Below, one piece after another: positions 4,192-5,022 of a stretch of DNA of 5,022 bases. Source of the DNA: Spyradocola sp050942925 (GTDB lineage: Bacteria > Bacillota > Clostridia > Christensenellales > UBA1750); contig JBMNOF010000125.1 in assembly GCA_050942925.1 (NCBI GenBank), positions 1 through 5,022 on the forward strand, written 5' to 3'. Both the position numbers and the translations under genes were made by a program. The first letter of the stretch is position 1. Every line of letters begins with the position of its first letter. The notes beneath the pieces are model-generated. The model saw only the letters and a program-made list of their open reading frames with translations, had not been told where the DNA came from and made no database searches.

Positions 4192-5022
4192 TTACTCCAC
4201 GGCAAAGCCCATGGCCTTCTTGCGCCGCTTGAGCCAGGAACCCTGGAGGTAGTAGCCGATGAAGAGCAGCGAGGTCAGGCCCCAGGAAACCGGATAGGAG
4301 TAGAGCGTCCAGGCGACGGTGTTGAAGTGCGGCGCGACCGCGAGAATCCACACCACGCGCAGCAGGCAGACGCCCACGCACGTCATGATCATGGGCACGA
4401 GGCTCTCCCCCGTGCCGCGCAGCGCGCCGGAGAGGATCTCGATGCAGACGTAGAGCACAAAGGTCGGGGCGATGTGCCGGGTGATGTCCACGCCCTCGGC
4501 GATGACCGCCGGGTCGCGGGAGAAGAGGCCGAGGATGAACTCCCCGCCGGCAACGAAGATCACCTCGAGCAGGATCGTCGCGGCAAAGGCCATGCCCAGG
4601 CACACGCGCACGCTGCGGTGCATCCGGTCAAACTTCTGCGCGCCGAAGTTCTGGCCGACAAAGGTCGTGATCGAGACGCCAAAGGCGCCGATGATCATCC
4701 AGAACAGGCCGTCCATCTTGCCGTAGGCGGTGTAGGCCGCGATGACCGTGGTGCCAAAGGCGTTGACCGCGCTCTGCACCACGATGTTGGAAAGGGAGTA
4801 CAGAACGGACTGGAACCCCGCGGGCAGGCCGATCTTGACGATGTCGCGAAGGAGCCAGCCGGTGATGGCGATCCGGCGGGGGAACAGGCGAATGGCCGTC
4901 TCCGACCGGAGCAGGGTCACGATGACGAGCACGGCGCTGATCACCTGCGACAGCACCGTCGCAACGCCCGCGCCCGCGCTGCCCATGCGCAGCACCAGCA
5001 CGAAGAAGAGGTCGAGCACGAT
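4192..5022 (-). CDS. MATE-family multidrug/cation antiporter, C-terminal part
   Basis: The last 276 residues of a polytopic transporter of the MATE (MatE/NorM/DinF-like) family, which exports drugs or metabolites in exchange for Na+ or H+ across the cytoplasmic membrane. Complete members have about 450 residues and 12 helices, so roughly the C-terminal 60% is present. The segment GLPAGFQSVLYSLSNIVVQS and the following GAFGVSITTFVGQNFGAQ are typical of the start of the second six-helix half. Several further hydrophobic helices follow, ending in the basic tail WLKRRKKAMGFAVE. The reading frame is open to the right edge of the window. A GTG at 5019 is an internal valine in a helix, not the start; the true start lies outside. 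The substrate cannot be told from sequence. The stop is followed within 20 bases by the tRNA promoter and no clear terminator is visible. Confidence 0.9.
   Translation of the reverse strand: MVLDLFFVLVLRMGSAGAGVATVLSQVISAVLVIVTLLRSETAIRLFPRRIAITGWLLRDIVKIGLPAGFQSVLYSLSNIVVQSAVNAFGTTVIAAYTAYGKMDGLFWMIIGAFGVSITTFVGQNFGAQKFDRMHRSVRVCLGMAFAATILLEVIFVAGGEFILGLFSRDPAVIAEGVDITRHIAPTFVLYVCIEILSGALRGTGESLVPMIMTCVGVCLLRVVWILAVAPHFNTVAWTLYSYPVSWGLTSLLFIGYYLQGSWLKRRKKAMGFAVE

Noticed and set aside
3788..4232. Several open frames on both strands across the tRNA and its flanks
   Set aside because: They read through a well-formed tRNA, two terminator arms and promoters, and show no homology that can be recognised.

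Overview
The window looks like chromosomal DNA from a high-GC, Gram-positive, probably anaerobic member of the Clostridia (Oscillospiraceae-like; inference). Reasons: strong AGGAGG-type ribosome binding sites, textbook sigma-A promoters (TTGACA-N17-TATACT twice), ferredoxin-type iron-sulfur proteins, and a secreted SH3b protein with a Gram-positive-style signal peptide. No mobile element, CRISPR array, phage gene or origin is visible.

Layout. 1-74: GC-rich inverted repeats after the first gene. 75-641 (-): PTPS/QueD-fold protein with a C-terminal zinc ribbon and altered active-site positions. 642-837: divergent intergenic region with promoters for both neighbours and a GTGA-N5-TCAC dyad. 838-1494 (+): Crp/Fnr-family regulator, closed by an intrinsic terminator that overlaps its stop codon. 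1524-2308 (-): two-gene operon, a 2[4Fe-4S] ferredoxin followed with an ATGA overlap by a NapH-like membrane iron-sulfur protein. 2309-2442: operon promoter, a second GTGA-N5-TCAC dyad, and the terminator of the next gene. 2443-3897 (-): secreted protein with a beta-helix-like region and two SH3b domains. 3963-4172: its promoter, a tRNA-Val(CAC) gene with terminator, and the tRNA promoter. 4192-5022 (-): C-terminal part of a MATE-family transporter that runs off the window.

How it fits together. The most interesting signal is a small predicted regulon. The same 15-bp element, on the minus strand GTGA-N5-TCACGG, lies upstream of both the PTPS-like gene and the ferredoxin/NapH-like operon. In both cases exactly 22 bp separate its TCAC half from a good -10 hexamer, and neither promoter has a recognisable -35. 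This is the geometry of a class II Crp/Fnr-activated promoter, with the dyad centre near -41. The regulator gene sits between the two sites, and its recognition helix carries the R-E-x-x-x-R pattern that E. coli CRP uses to read GTGA. I infer that it activates a redox-linked function made of a ferredoxin, a membrane iron-sulfur protein and an atypical pterin-synthase-fold protein. The substrate and signal are unknown. The SH3b gene, tRNA and transporter appear unrelated to this regulon.
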